Below are positions 1-8,516 of a stretch of DNA of 64,000 bases, piece after piece. Source of the stretch: Hymenopus coronatus (lineage: Eukaryota > Arthropoda > Insecta > Mantodea > Hymenopodidae); contig CM060900.1 in the NCBI GenBank assembly GCA_030762935.1, forward strand, positions 370,031,132 through 370,095,131. Reading direction: 5' to 3'. The notes under the pieces are model-generated. The model saw only the letters and a list, made by a program, of their open reading frames with translations. It was not told where the DNA came from and ran no database searches. The position numbers were made by a program, and so were the translations under genes. Within the stretch, counting starts at the first letter, position 1, and each line of letters opens with the position of its first letter.

Positions 1-390
1 GCGAGTGAAGACTGAAAAGCTAGGGGACACAAATGACTTGAGCCCTGAGTGCTCCCTGGGGGGAGTTGGAGGTGACATAGGTTGTAATTGGCGGTGTATT
101 GGTGTTGTATACATATCAGCCTTCTGGCCTCGTCAGGAATGGGTTACCTAAAAGAAGGTGTAAGTTCGGCTAGTGGCTTTAACATGTGTTTTTGCTTACA
201 TGTATTCTTGAGTCATGACTTATCTTAACAGTTGGATTCTTAGTGTACTTATTTTCTAGTATTTACTTGTATAGAATGATCCGCCGAGGGCTTCATCCAT
301 GTGCCTTAATTTCTATGGTTAATTATTTTTTTATACGTGCTTATCTCTAAATAGTTGAAGTGTATTTCCGCCTGTCGGCTTCATCTTGAT

Positions 391-395
391 TATAT

Positions 396-449
<54 letters not shown>
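391..449. repeat. (TA)n microsatellite
   Basis: An almost pure TA dinucleotide run lies inside the 3' UTR of LINE copy 1. It creates a spurious Tyr-Ile reading frame on the minus strand that is not a gene. Confidence 0.95.
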
Positions 450-454
<5 letters not shown>

Positions 455-715
455 CTTACTGCTAGTATCTTATTTGTATATACAGTGAAATTATTACCGC
501 CTGTCGGCTCTGTCAATTGTATCTCGTTAACCAGTGTGTAGCAAGGTTGTATAAAGTGCACACATGGCGGGCTGTCTGCCTTAGTGCAGGAGCGAGCATG
601 TGCCACTTGCGGGGAGACCCTCAACCCCCGGGGCCGCCTTGGTTGTGTAACACAAGGAATTGAGGGCAGCGTAATTTTGGTATGTGTGTGTGAGTTCACG
701 CGACCTGCATCATGG

Positions 716-1312
716 CTAGTGCATTAAGGTGTTTAGATACTCTTCTATGTTAATTTCTGGTTCGCCAATGCCAATAGTGCGATCAAATAGTGACAGAGGG
801 CGGAGGTGCTTGTCGTGTGCCGTATCGTATTCTCCTAGCATTCTAATGTGATCGTTGTAGTTTTTGTTCTTTTTCGCATACAGGTTGTAGCTTAGGTGCT
901 TGATAAATTGCTCAATTGTCAGCATTTTCAGCTCTTCGTGCATTTCAAACGCGGGAGCTTCTTCGGGTAGTTTGGCAATTATTCGCAGTATTCTGTTTTG
1001 CATCGTTTGGAGGCGCTTCATGTGCGTTTGTGCCGCATATCCCCATACGGGGGCAGCGTAAGTTAATATGGGACGGATCAGCGTCTTATATAACGTAAGT
1101 CCCATCTGAAGTTTAAGGCTGCTGTTAAGATTTATGAGCGGGTAGAGTCTGTTAAGTTGGCCATTGGCCTTTGCTCTAACTGTGTTTATATGGTGTTTCC
1201 AACTGAGGTATTCATCCATCTTAACACCTAAGTATGTAACATTAGTTTCCCACCCGATTGGTTCCTGTCTATAGGTGAGGGGTGGGAGAGTTCGCCTCCT
1301 GTGTCTGTGCAG
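716..1312 (-). pseudogene. ORF2 C-terminal fragment (reverse transcriptase thumb and tail) of LINE copy 1
   Basis: The minus-strand frame encodes the region after the reverse transcriptase active site: a YLGVKMDEYLSWKHHI-like segment, then LTLYKTLIRPILTYAAPVWGYAA, shown here only as its landmarks LTLYKTLIRP and PVWGYAA, and the tail LSLFDRTIGIGEPEI. These blocks match element D residue for residue over long stretches and element B more distantly. The fragment is open from its start to the stop at 716, but it lacks the endonuclease and the RT palm, so it cannot act alone. The open frame continues upstream of the first methionine at 1219 to about 1312, where similarity ends. Confidence 0.85.
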
Positions 1313-1395
1313 ATGGTCCGAAGCTACAGGGCAATCTGGCTAGCATGGTCACAAACCAGAAACATCAAACACTTTCCGATCTGATCTATTTAGGC

Positions 1396-2456
1396 TTTTT
1401 TTTTTTTTTAAGGGGGCGGCCCCACACCCGCCGCCCCCGGTGACGATCATCCTCGGAGGCTACATCGTCTCCCCATGCACATGCTGTTAGGCTAGAACAT
1501 GCGAAACATTCAAGAGCAAGGGGTGCTTGTTAGTGTAATGCTGTTAGTATTCGGGTTCCGCTGAGCACCCCGGTTAGTGACGGACAGACTTCCTGGCTTG
1601 GCGCACACGCGCACAAGCAAGTACGGGAAATTTTTGGGTGCTACTCATACCTAGGTCTGAGCAGCACCCAGGAGTACTGGGTTGTTAGCGTGTTTGAGGT
1701 GGTTATGGTAATTAGGTTAGTTGGTGAATTACAGACGGACTGACTTGACGTCATTCTTTAAGCTATCATACACACAATAATACTTGAAATATATACATGC
1801 TCTTAGCTACGTGAGACGGACGGACTTGACATTAATACAGATCATGCATTGAAGTACGGGAATGCCTCGGTGAGGGTGGGTTTAGGTTTGGTTGACGTGT
1901 GTGATTGTGTGTGTGAATACCTGCTTGCCGTCATCTGGGCACTGGTAACTTTGAGTTTGTTGCTTTGACAGCGATGGCTATTCTGGTGTTGGTCTCCTGA
2001 CTGATCATCGGGATGCGTTGTGTTGGTTGCTATGCAGGTAGAAAGAGAAGCAGAGTTTGTTTAATTAGTCGGGTTCATGAGTCTGTATAGGTGTACAGCT
2101 ATATCTATGGCTGAGGTGTTACTTGATAGGGATCTATCAAACAGGTGGAGTGGTCTGTGATGTTTATTGTCATCAGTTGCGTAGTTGCCTATTTGTTGTA
2201 TAAGTGGGTTGTGATGTAGTTTGATGCGGTCATAGAGGTCGGAGGCCAGTTTTTTAATGAACTCTTCGAGTGTGTGCATCTTGAGTTCCTCATGTAGCTT
2301 TCTTGCCGGTGCGAAATTTGGTACTTTGGTGGTTAGTCGTAGGATTTTATTTTGGAATTTATTTAGTGATGTGATATGTGTTGGAGCAGCGTATCCCCAT
2401 ACAGGGCAGGCATATGTTAGTATGGGTCGGATTAGAGTTTTATACAGTCTATTATG
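1396..2456 (-). mobile_element. Jockey-clade LINE E, 3' fragment interrupted by B2
   Basis: The T run at 1396-1410 is the poly(A) tail of a minus-strand element. Next to it is a 9-bp perfect GC hairpin (1413-1421 with 1431-1439), then about 600 bases of 3' UTR and the ORF2 C-terminus (2061-2456). The element is cut at 2456 by the poly(A) of B2. I do not find its upstream half on the far side of B2 near 6850, so the locus was truncated or rearranged as well as interrupted. The mobile-element family is clear; the exact subfamily is not. Confidence 0.75.
2061..2456 (-). pseudogene. ORF2 C-terminal fragment of LINE E
   Basis: Minus-strand translation gives the Jockey ORF2 tail: LYKTLIRPILTYACPVWGYA near the upstream end, then LHEELKMHTLEEFIKKLA, and a final segment HHRPLHLFDRSLSSN before the stop. 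This matches the corresponding parts of B and D but is more diverged, for example VPNFAPARKLHEELKMH. The upstream portion is lost at the B2 junction, so only about 130 codons survive. It has no catalytic residues. Confidence 0.75.
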
Positions 2457-2488
<32 letters not shown>

Positions 2489-3232
2489 GTGGAGAGGAAA
2501 AATGCATTCCTGCATTCGACCCCAAGCCTTAGTGCAATGGCTTGGGGGATATGTGGAGCTCCCCGCAGAGTGCGGTATATCCACTAAAAAACCCCTCCAC
2601 GTGTTAATCGTTATATATAGAGTACTTTCGTGCCAACATGCATTAGTCGGGTCCCGCATAGCACCCCGGTTAGTAAGTGATAGCTACTTAGCTGGCATGC
2701 ATTGCATGCGAGCGCGTTAATGCTACCTACTGGGATTGTCCATGAAACCTGAACAATACCAGTGGATAATCATGCGCTACATTGTAAGTGTTTTATTCGT
2801 TAATGATTATGTTCTATTTCTGCAGGGTGTGCCTGCTTGTCATATTAGGTAAAATGTTATTTGACATGCACTTAAATTTAGTCTTATAGTATATGTTTAG
2901 AATGAGTTCCGCTTCTGCGCTGTTGCTTCGGGAGATTTCTCCGTCCGTCAGTGGTTGCGCAGCCGCTCGTCGCTAGTAGTAGTATCGGGCTCATAGGCCT
3001 TCGTCATCTCGTTTGCCATGTAGTTGCCAAGGTCGTCTAAGTGATTGACTCCATATTGCAGCTGCCCGAAGTACGCTGCCCGCGTCGATCACAATGGGAG
3101 GCCCCTTCCCCCGGTCCGCCACAGCTGTAGCTGAGGGCTTTAGGGCTCTGCGACGGGCTGGTACTGAAACATATGTGGAGAGAGAAAGAATAAACATATA
3201 TATATAGTTGTGTGTTAGAAGGGGAGAGGTTT

Positions 3233-5977
3233 TTAGGGAAGGAGGTTTGTAAGGTATTGTATTTCTTCTGGAGTGGTGTCTTGTGTTATAGTTCTGTCGA
3301 AAAGTGATAAAGGTCTGTTGTGTTTGTTTGTTTGTTTGTGTGTCGTAGTTCCCTAGCGTTTCTATTAAAGGGTTGTGATGTGCACTTAATTTTTTATACG
3401 TGTCGTAGGTTAGCTTTTTAATGAATTGCTCGATTGTATGTATTTTGAGTTCTTCGTGGAGTATGTCAGCTGGAGCTGTGTATGGTACCTTAGATACTAA
3501 GCGTAGAATTTTATTTTGGAATCTTTGTAAGTTTTTGATGTGGTTTTCGGCGGCATACCCCCATACTTGGGATGCGTAAGTAATTATAGGTCGGATTAAT
3601 GTTTTATAAAGTGTGAGTCCCATGTTAAGGCTTAGCTGTGAGCCCATGTTGATGAGTGGGTATAGCCTGCCCAATTGGGCATTGGCTTTTCCACGAGTCT
3701 GAGTAATATGCTTTTTCCATGTTAGACCTTGATCCATTTTAAGTCCAAGCCAAGTTACCATATCTGTCCATCCAATATCTTCACCAAATATGGTAAGTGG
3801 AGGCAGGCGGTGTCTGGGAAATCTGTGATTGATACGCTTTGTGAATATGATTGCTTGAGTTTTTGGTGCATTTACTTTGATTCGCCATTTGGTAAGCCAG
3901 TCCTCTAGGTTATTAAGGGACCTCTGGAGACTGCTGTAAATGAATTTCGTTTTTCCTGATTGGGTCATTATGGCGGTGTCGTCCGCATAAATGTATAGTT
4001 CTGTATTTTCGGTTTTTGGGATGTCATTTATATAGATATTAAATAGTGTTGGCCCGAGTATGCTGCCTTGTGGCACTCCGGCTTTGATTGGGCGTTCGGA
4101 TGACAGGTGATTGTTTACTCTGCATTGAAATTTTCGATCACTTAGGTAGTTTGCTATGAGTTTAATGAGTGAGTCGTGTATATTTATTGTTTTGAGCTTC
4201 TTTAGTAGGCCAGCATGTCATACTCTGTCGAAGGCTCGTTCGACATCTAATAATAAAGCACCTGTTGATTTGTTGATGTTGAAACCGTGCGTTATAGATT
4301 CGGTTGCCCTGATTAGTTGAAGAGTTGTTGAGTGTTTGGCTCGGAATCCAAATTGTTCTGGAATTAGTATGTTTTGTTTGTTTAGTTGAGAGTTGAGACG
4401 TTTGAGAATTACTTTTTCGAGAAGTTTTCCAAGTGTGCTTAGTAGACTAATTGGTCTGTAGTTGTGCGGTTTGGACAGGTCTTTCCCCTTTTTGGGGAAG
4501 TGGACCACGGTGGCTAGTTTCCACCTTTTAGGGTAATGTCCACTAATTAGCACGTAGTTGAATATGTCAGCCAGTAGCTTAATTGCCCTTTCGGGCAAAT
4601 GCATTAGGGCCACTGTTGGGATGTTATCTGACCCAGGGGCTTTTCTCTTTGGGAGGTGCCTGATTAGCCAGTTTATTTCACTCGGGCAGGTTTTTCTCAG
4701 TAAGTTGTGGGTTGCCTGATCTTTGAAAATTTCCGTTTCCTCTTCCGTTGCCTCCGTAAATTGAGGGCAGCAGTGGAGTAGGATTAGGCGTGCAGATTTC
4801 TTGCAGTGTGTCTGCGAGCATATCTGCTTTTTGTTGGTCTGTAGATGCTATTGTTTGATTGTGGTGTAATGGTGGTATTTGTGTTTTATCGCGTGTTAGA
4901 CAGCGTGCAATTCTCCACACCGAGTCTCGTTCGTAGTCGAGGTTCTCAAGTGTATTCTGCCATCGTTGAGAGAGATGATTTGTTGTTCTCTCTCTGACAA
5001 GGGTATTTAAGTGTCTAACGTATTCCTGGTCTACAATATGACGTGTTTTCTGCCATTGCCATCTAGCTCGGTTTCTTTCCGCTGCTAGCATTTGGATGTC
5101 AGGTGGTAGTTGTGATTGGTATTGCTTAGGTTTGTTTATTGGTACAGCTCCTTTGGTTGCAGTTTTTATTGCATTTTCAAGTTGAGTTACCGCCTCATTC
5201 ATGTTTTCTGCTGTATTTAGCTGTGTAGTATGTAGGTGCTTGTTGATAGTGTTTGCAAACCTATCCCAGTCTGCTTTATTGTAGTTTAGACGCTCGACTG
5301 GTGGATTGGGGGCTGCAGTGTCCTCTAATGTTATGATCACCGGTAAGTGATCAGAAGAGAGTTCGTTCTTAACTTGTAGGTTGATCCTACGAGTGAGATT
5401 ACGCGTCACTGCAATATCTAGAATATCAGGCCTTTGGTTTCGGCTGAACGGGATATACGTATGTTCCGTAGGAGTGTGAATTATTATATCAGAATTATTT
5501 TCAAGGTTTAGGAGGGCCGTGCCTTCAGGGTTAGTCTCATTGCAGTCCCAAATGAGGTGTTTTGCGTTGAGATCTCCGGCTATTAGCACCCTGTTGTTTA
5601 CCTGCGAGATTGAGTTAATGTCCGCTATGTTTAGTACGCCTGGGGGGGGGGCATATGCCGCCGTGATTAGAACCTTGTTGTTGTCAATGGTGATGTAAAT
5701 ACTAGTAGCTTCTAGAGTTGAAAATTGCGGCTGTGGAGCAACATCATGGGCAATGCTATGTTTTATTATTACGGCCGTCCCGCCTCCGCGTCTGTTTCGA
5801 TCGTTGCGGTGGGTAGTGTAATCTGGCATGTTAAATCTGTCTGTCGCTTAAATGAGTTTCTGTAATTAACGCTATGTGTATGTTGTTGCGTGTTAAGAAG
5901 TCTCTAAGTTCAGTCTTTCGTATTTTTAAGCCGTGTGCGTTCCATGTCATACAATTGAGTTTGGGTGTGTGATTCAT
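3233..5977 (-). pseudogene. Endonuclease-reverse transcriptase ORF2 of LINE B2 (broken)
   Basis: By family, this frame would encode an apurinic-like endonuclease that nicks target DNA and a reverse transcriptase that copies the element RNA at the nick. Comparison with intact B shows five lesions. There is a 2-nt loss near 5840 and a 1-nt insertion near 4773. A TGG-to-TGA change at 4215-4217 falls in the conserved FDRVWHAGL block. A 4-nt gain in a TTTG repeat near 3330 shifts the C-terminus. Three extra G near 5642 add one proline in frame. The start ATG (5975-5977) overlaps the ORF1 stop as ATGA, as in B. The YADDT active site is still readable near 3985. The copy cannot make a full ORF2 product. 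Confidence 0.9.
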
Positions 5978-6848
5978 AGGAAGCCAGGAGAGGTGAGGAG
6001 TTGGAAAAAGTCTCTGTAGCAGGCCAGGATGCTCCGGGTCTCCGATCCCCGCGAAGTGGCCAGTAGTTCCATGATGTGCATACAGACGTCCTGTATGTCT
6101 GCGTCCCTCCAGTGCTCAGCTGACGCACGTCTGAACATATTTCGCTGGTGCTCCAGCCGAAGGTCAGCCAGGGTCTCCTCCCTCGTCGGCACTTCCTTCG
6201 GGGGTTGACGTGGCTTAACCTGTGGTCGGCTTGGCTTTCGGGTCCTCGGCTCGTTCATCCCCCCAGCGCTAACGACGCCCATCACCGAGCCACGAGGGGC
6301 AGGCGGCGCGCGCACCGGAGCCGCTCCACGCACTCGACCACCACTCCCCGCCGGAGGCGCCCGTGCCCCTGTCCCCTGGGAGTTGCGTGCTGCTACAACT
6401 TGTCTCTGATACTCGGGACAAGCCCGGTACCTGGTCCCGTGTCCCGAATTGAGACACAGCGCGCATCTCCTTTGGGGTGGGGTACGTCACAGCTCCGTGA
6501 GTCGTGGGAGGCCGAGCACTTAGAGCACACAACGGCACCCGAGCTACACTTTGCCTCCGTGTGTCTCAGCTGCTGGCACCGATTACACTGGATGGGGACA
6601 AATGATCGTCGGTAGGGTCCCACCTTTACCCGAAAGTGCAACACCTGCTCCAACGACCTCAACCGGGACAGGTCCTCAGCTGTTGCCAGATCCACCAGGT
6701 ATATCGGAAGAGGAGTTCGGGCTCGGACATAACGCCTGAGCTGCACTACTCGCAGCACTGAAAAGTGCGCAGAGTGCAGCTCAGCCCTAATTTCTTCTTC
6801 CGCGCCGTCAAAGTAAACGTGCTTCACCACAGCACGGTAGGTCTGATC
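5974..6848 (-). pseudogene. Gag-like ORF1 of LINE B2, truncated and frameshifted
   Basis: The minus strand encodes the RRM-like/PRE_C2HC region starting around DQTYRAVVKHVYFDGAEEE, then zinc knuckles CNRCQQLRHTEAKC and CSKCSASHDSRSC. A 1-nt deletion near 6484 (compared with B) shifts the frame just before the third knuckle. The C-terminal region resumes in another frame and ends LLTSPGFL at 5974. By family such proteins bind element RNA in the cytoplasmic RNP. The N-terminal half is missing because of the 5' truncation at 6848. Confidence 0.85.
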
Positions 6849-7057
6849 AATTAGGCTTATGCAACCCGAAAAATCTGGACTAGCTGAACACTGTATAGAA
6901 CAGAGCCACAGAGCTAACTTTACCAACACCAAGATAGTGGCAAAGTGTTCGAACTACTGGGAGAGGAGAGTAAAAGAAGCTTTAGCCATCTCATCTGAAA
7001 CAAATAATCTAAATCGCGATTCTGGCATACAATTAAGTTCAGCATGGACACCAATGT
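6849..7057 (+). pseudogene. Penelope-like element fragment: GIY-YIG endonuclease end
   Basis: The plus-strand frame reads GLAEHCIEQSHRANFTNTK, then KCSNYWERRVKEALAISSE and NNLNRDSGIQLSSAWTPM. This is the characteristic C-terminal GIY-YIG nuclease region of Penelope-like retroelements, in which the nuclease is thought to nick the target. The same sequence from CSNYWERR onward recurs in the foldback at 54736-54820. The fragment abuts the truncated B2 on the left. On the right it is cut at 7057 by insertion of gag element A. Confidence 0.8.
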
Positions 7058-7142
7058 TTTTTTTTTTTTTTTTTTTTATTGATGATGGGGGAAAAGGCAA
7101 CTAACGCCCTAACCCCAGGCAAGCCTGGGAGTGTGAGACTCC

Positions 7143-7167
7143 CCACCCTGGACTCGAACCAGGGTGG
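7143..7167. other. Perfect hairpin with a tRNA T-loop-like loop in the 3' UTR of A
   Basis: On the element strand the two arms CCACCCTGG and CCAGGGTGG pair perfectly over 9 bp around a 7-nt loop TTCGAGT. That loop matches the consensus of the tRNA T-loop. It lies between the paired terminal arms of the element's 3' end. Its role is unknown. It may be a protein or RT recognition structure, or a remnant of tRNA-derived sequence. Confidence 0.7.
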
Positions 7168-7376
7168 CACTACTCACAAAAAAACCCCCACCGGAAGTAG
7201 GAGGCCCATGCCTCTCTGTTGCAGTACCGCATTAACCACCTGCGTATTTTTGGTGTTACTGAATGCTGCCTGCCAGTGGCAGTAACAGCGAGTGATGGAG
7301 ATATTAGCCAGTGGACACACATGACTTACGCCCTGAGTGCCCCGCTGGAGAAGTAAGTGGTGTAAGTGATGGGTAG

Positions 7377-8494
7377 TTAGTGGTGATGTTTGTTAAGTTT
7401 AAGGTGATTCTTCCGGGTGCACCCTTGTTCGGAGTGGTATTCTCTGAGCAATTGCTGCGCTGTCTTAGGCTGCTGAGGGAATGGTCCTTCAGCTACCTGC
7501 TGTTGATAATTTTGGACGCTGGCTATCCGGTTGGACAGCTCAGCGGTGGAGGCCTGTAGAGTGGAGATGGCGGCGGTGTTGGCAGCTTGTAGGGCGTCGA
7601 TCCTGGTGGACAGGTCGGCGGCTGTAGTCTGCTGGCTGGTGGCTGCTATGGCGTTGGAAGCTTGCAGTCCCTGCAGCTTTTGTGTGAGGAGGCCGCATGT
7701 CTCTTCCAGAGCAGCTAGTCGAGCGCCGACGTTCAGGATCTCCGCGTGGAGGTCCTGAATGGCTTCTCGCGTCGCTGCGTCTGTTGAGAGTGCAGGTGGT
7801 GAGGCCTCGGTGGTTGATGTCTGCGTTGGAGTGGTGCGGCGCGCAGGAGGTGGTGATGAAGTGCTGCTCCTTGGGTAGAGAGGGCACTGCGCTTGCCCTG
7901 TGAAATGTCCTGTGCCACGGCAGGTGGCACAGAACCGGCGGCGACGGCGTAGATTGTGCTCAGTGCACTCGGCGGTGGTGTTGGCGGAGCCACAGTAGTG
8001 GCACCGCGGCGACGAGGAGCAGGTGTCGGCTGTATGCCCGAAGGCACAACAGCGACGGCAGGGCCGGTGACGTTCCATCTTGCTGGCCTCGACGACCAGG
8101 AGTTGCCCTAACAAGGGCAACCCTGACGCCAAGGCAGCGTCGAGGTCCGAACGATCCTGAAGCTCCAGCCTCACAAGTGGTGTAGGTCCCCGGTTGCAAA
8201 TTATCCTTGTGGCCCTCAAACAAGAAGGCCACTTAGATTTCGCTGCGGCGAGAAGGTGCCTGGTGGAAAGGTCCCTAGGGACCCCCGTACCACTGCACTA
8301 AACCGGGGCGGCGGCGGTGTTGGAGATGGCGGCAACTGCGGCAGCAGTTGCGGCGAGGATGCGGTGGCGGCCGGCGGCGAAGCAGGGCTTGCCGGGACCG
8401 GTAGCAACGGAGGAGCTGCCTCCTCGGCGGCTGCCGAGGAGGAGTCGGGTGCTGCCTTAGCAGCGGCGAGTCTGCGCTGTTTCTTCTTTGCCAT
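7377..8494 (-). pseudogene. Zinc-knuckle Gag of element A (one frameshift)
   Basis: The frame starts at ATG 8494 (MAKKKQRRLAAAKAAP). It has a Pro/Ala-rich N-terminus, an RRM-like segment (RFSAVVRG, then PLVRLELQDRSDLDAALASG), three zinc knuckles (CRRCCAFGHTADTC, CHYCGSANTTAEC, CATCRGTGHF...QC) and a C-terminal coiled coil rich in LQA repeats, ending at 7377. A single missing A near 8283, compared with the plus-strand copy at 22190, shifts the frame between the N-terminus and the RRM-like part. By family it is an RNA-binding ORF1p-like protein. The rest of the frame is open, so decay is recent. Confidence 0.85.
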
Positions 8495-8507
8495 CTTGAC
8501 CCCACAC

Positions 8508-8516
8508 CACCAATGT
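8508..8516. repeat. Shared target-site sequence between elements A and C
   Basis: CACCAATGT occurs at 8508-8516, between the 5' end of A and the poly(A) of C, and again at 7049-7057, after the poly(A) of A. It is a duplication of PLE sequence made when A inserted. Element C then appears to have used the same sequence. Confidence 0.7.

Larger units (their letters stand above)
1..1312 (-). mobile_element. Jockey-clade LINE copy 1, 5'-truncated, 3' end outside window
   Basis: This is the 3' part of a minus-strand non-LTR retrotransposon. It holds the C-terminal end of ORF2 (716-1312) followed by a long 3' UTR that runs out of the window at base 1. The protein piece and the GC-rich UTR block near 540-670 both resemble element D (its UTR block is near 16096-16220), so the two belong to one subfamily. 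Coding similarity stops abruptly near 1312, which I read as the 5' truncation point. The UTR also has a block at 25-60 that recurs downstream of the Gag frame in elements A and C. The 83 bases between 1313 and 1395 are unassigned. Confidence 0.8.
2457..6848 (-). mobile_element. Jockey-clade LINE B2, 5'-truncated, near-identical to B
   Basis: A T run at 2457-2485 marks the poly(A) tail. The 3' UTR (2486-3232), ORF2 and the 3' half of ORF1 follow on the minus strand and align almost base for base with element B at 10308-14700. Similarity stops inside ORF1 at 6848. The two copies form a direct repeat of about 4.4 kb. Unlike B, this copy has several frameshifts and a nonsense codon. The 3' end has the paired arms CCTCCACG and CGTGGAGGGG that B also has. 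Confidence 0.9.
7058..8507 (-). mobile_element. Gag-only LINE derivative A
   Basis: This 1.45-kb minus-strand element has a poly(A) tail (T run 7058-7077), a 3' UTR of about 300 bases, one Gag-like frame (7377-8494) and almost no 5' UTR. The 9-bp sequence CACCAATGT flanks it on both sides (7049-7057 and 8508-8516), which fits a target-site duplication. The left copy lies in PLE sequence. No endonuclease or reverse transcriptase is encoded. The 3' end carries the GGTGGGGGTTTTTTTGTGAG and CCCCC paired arms seen in the RT-encoding elements, so it probably moves in trans. Confidence 0.8.

Noticed and set aside
331..699. Open frame with a Tyr-Ile string
   Set aside because: It is produced by the (TA)n run and lies in a LINE 3' UTR.
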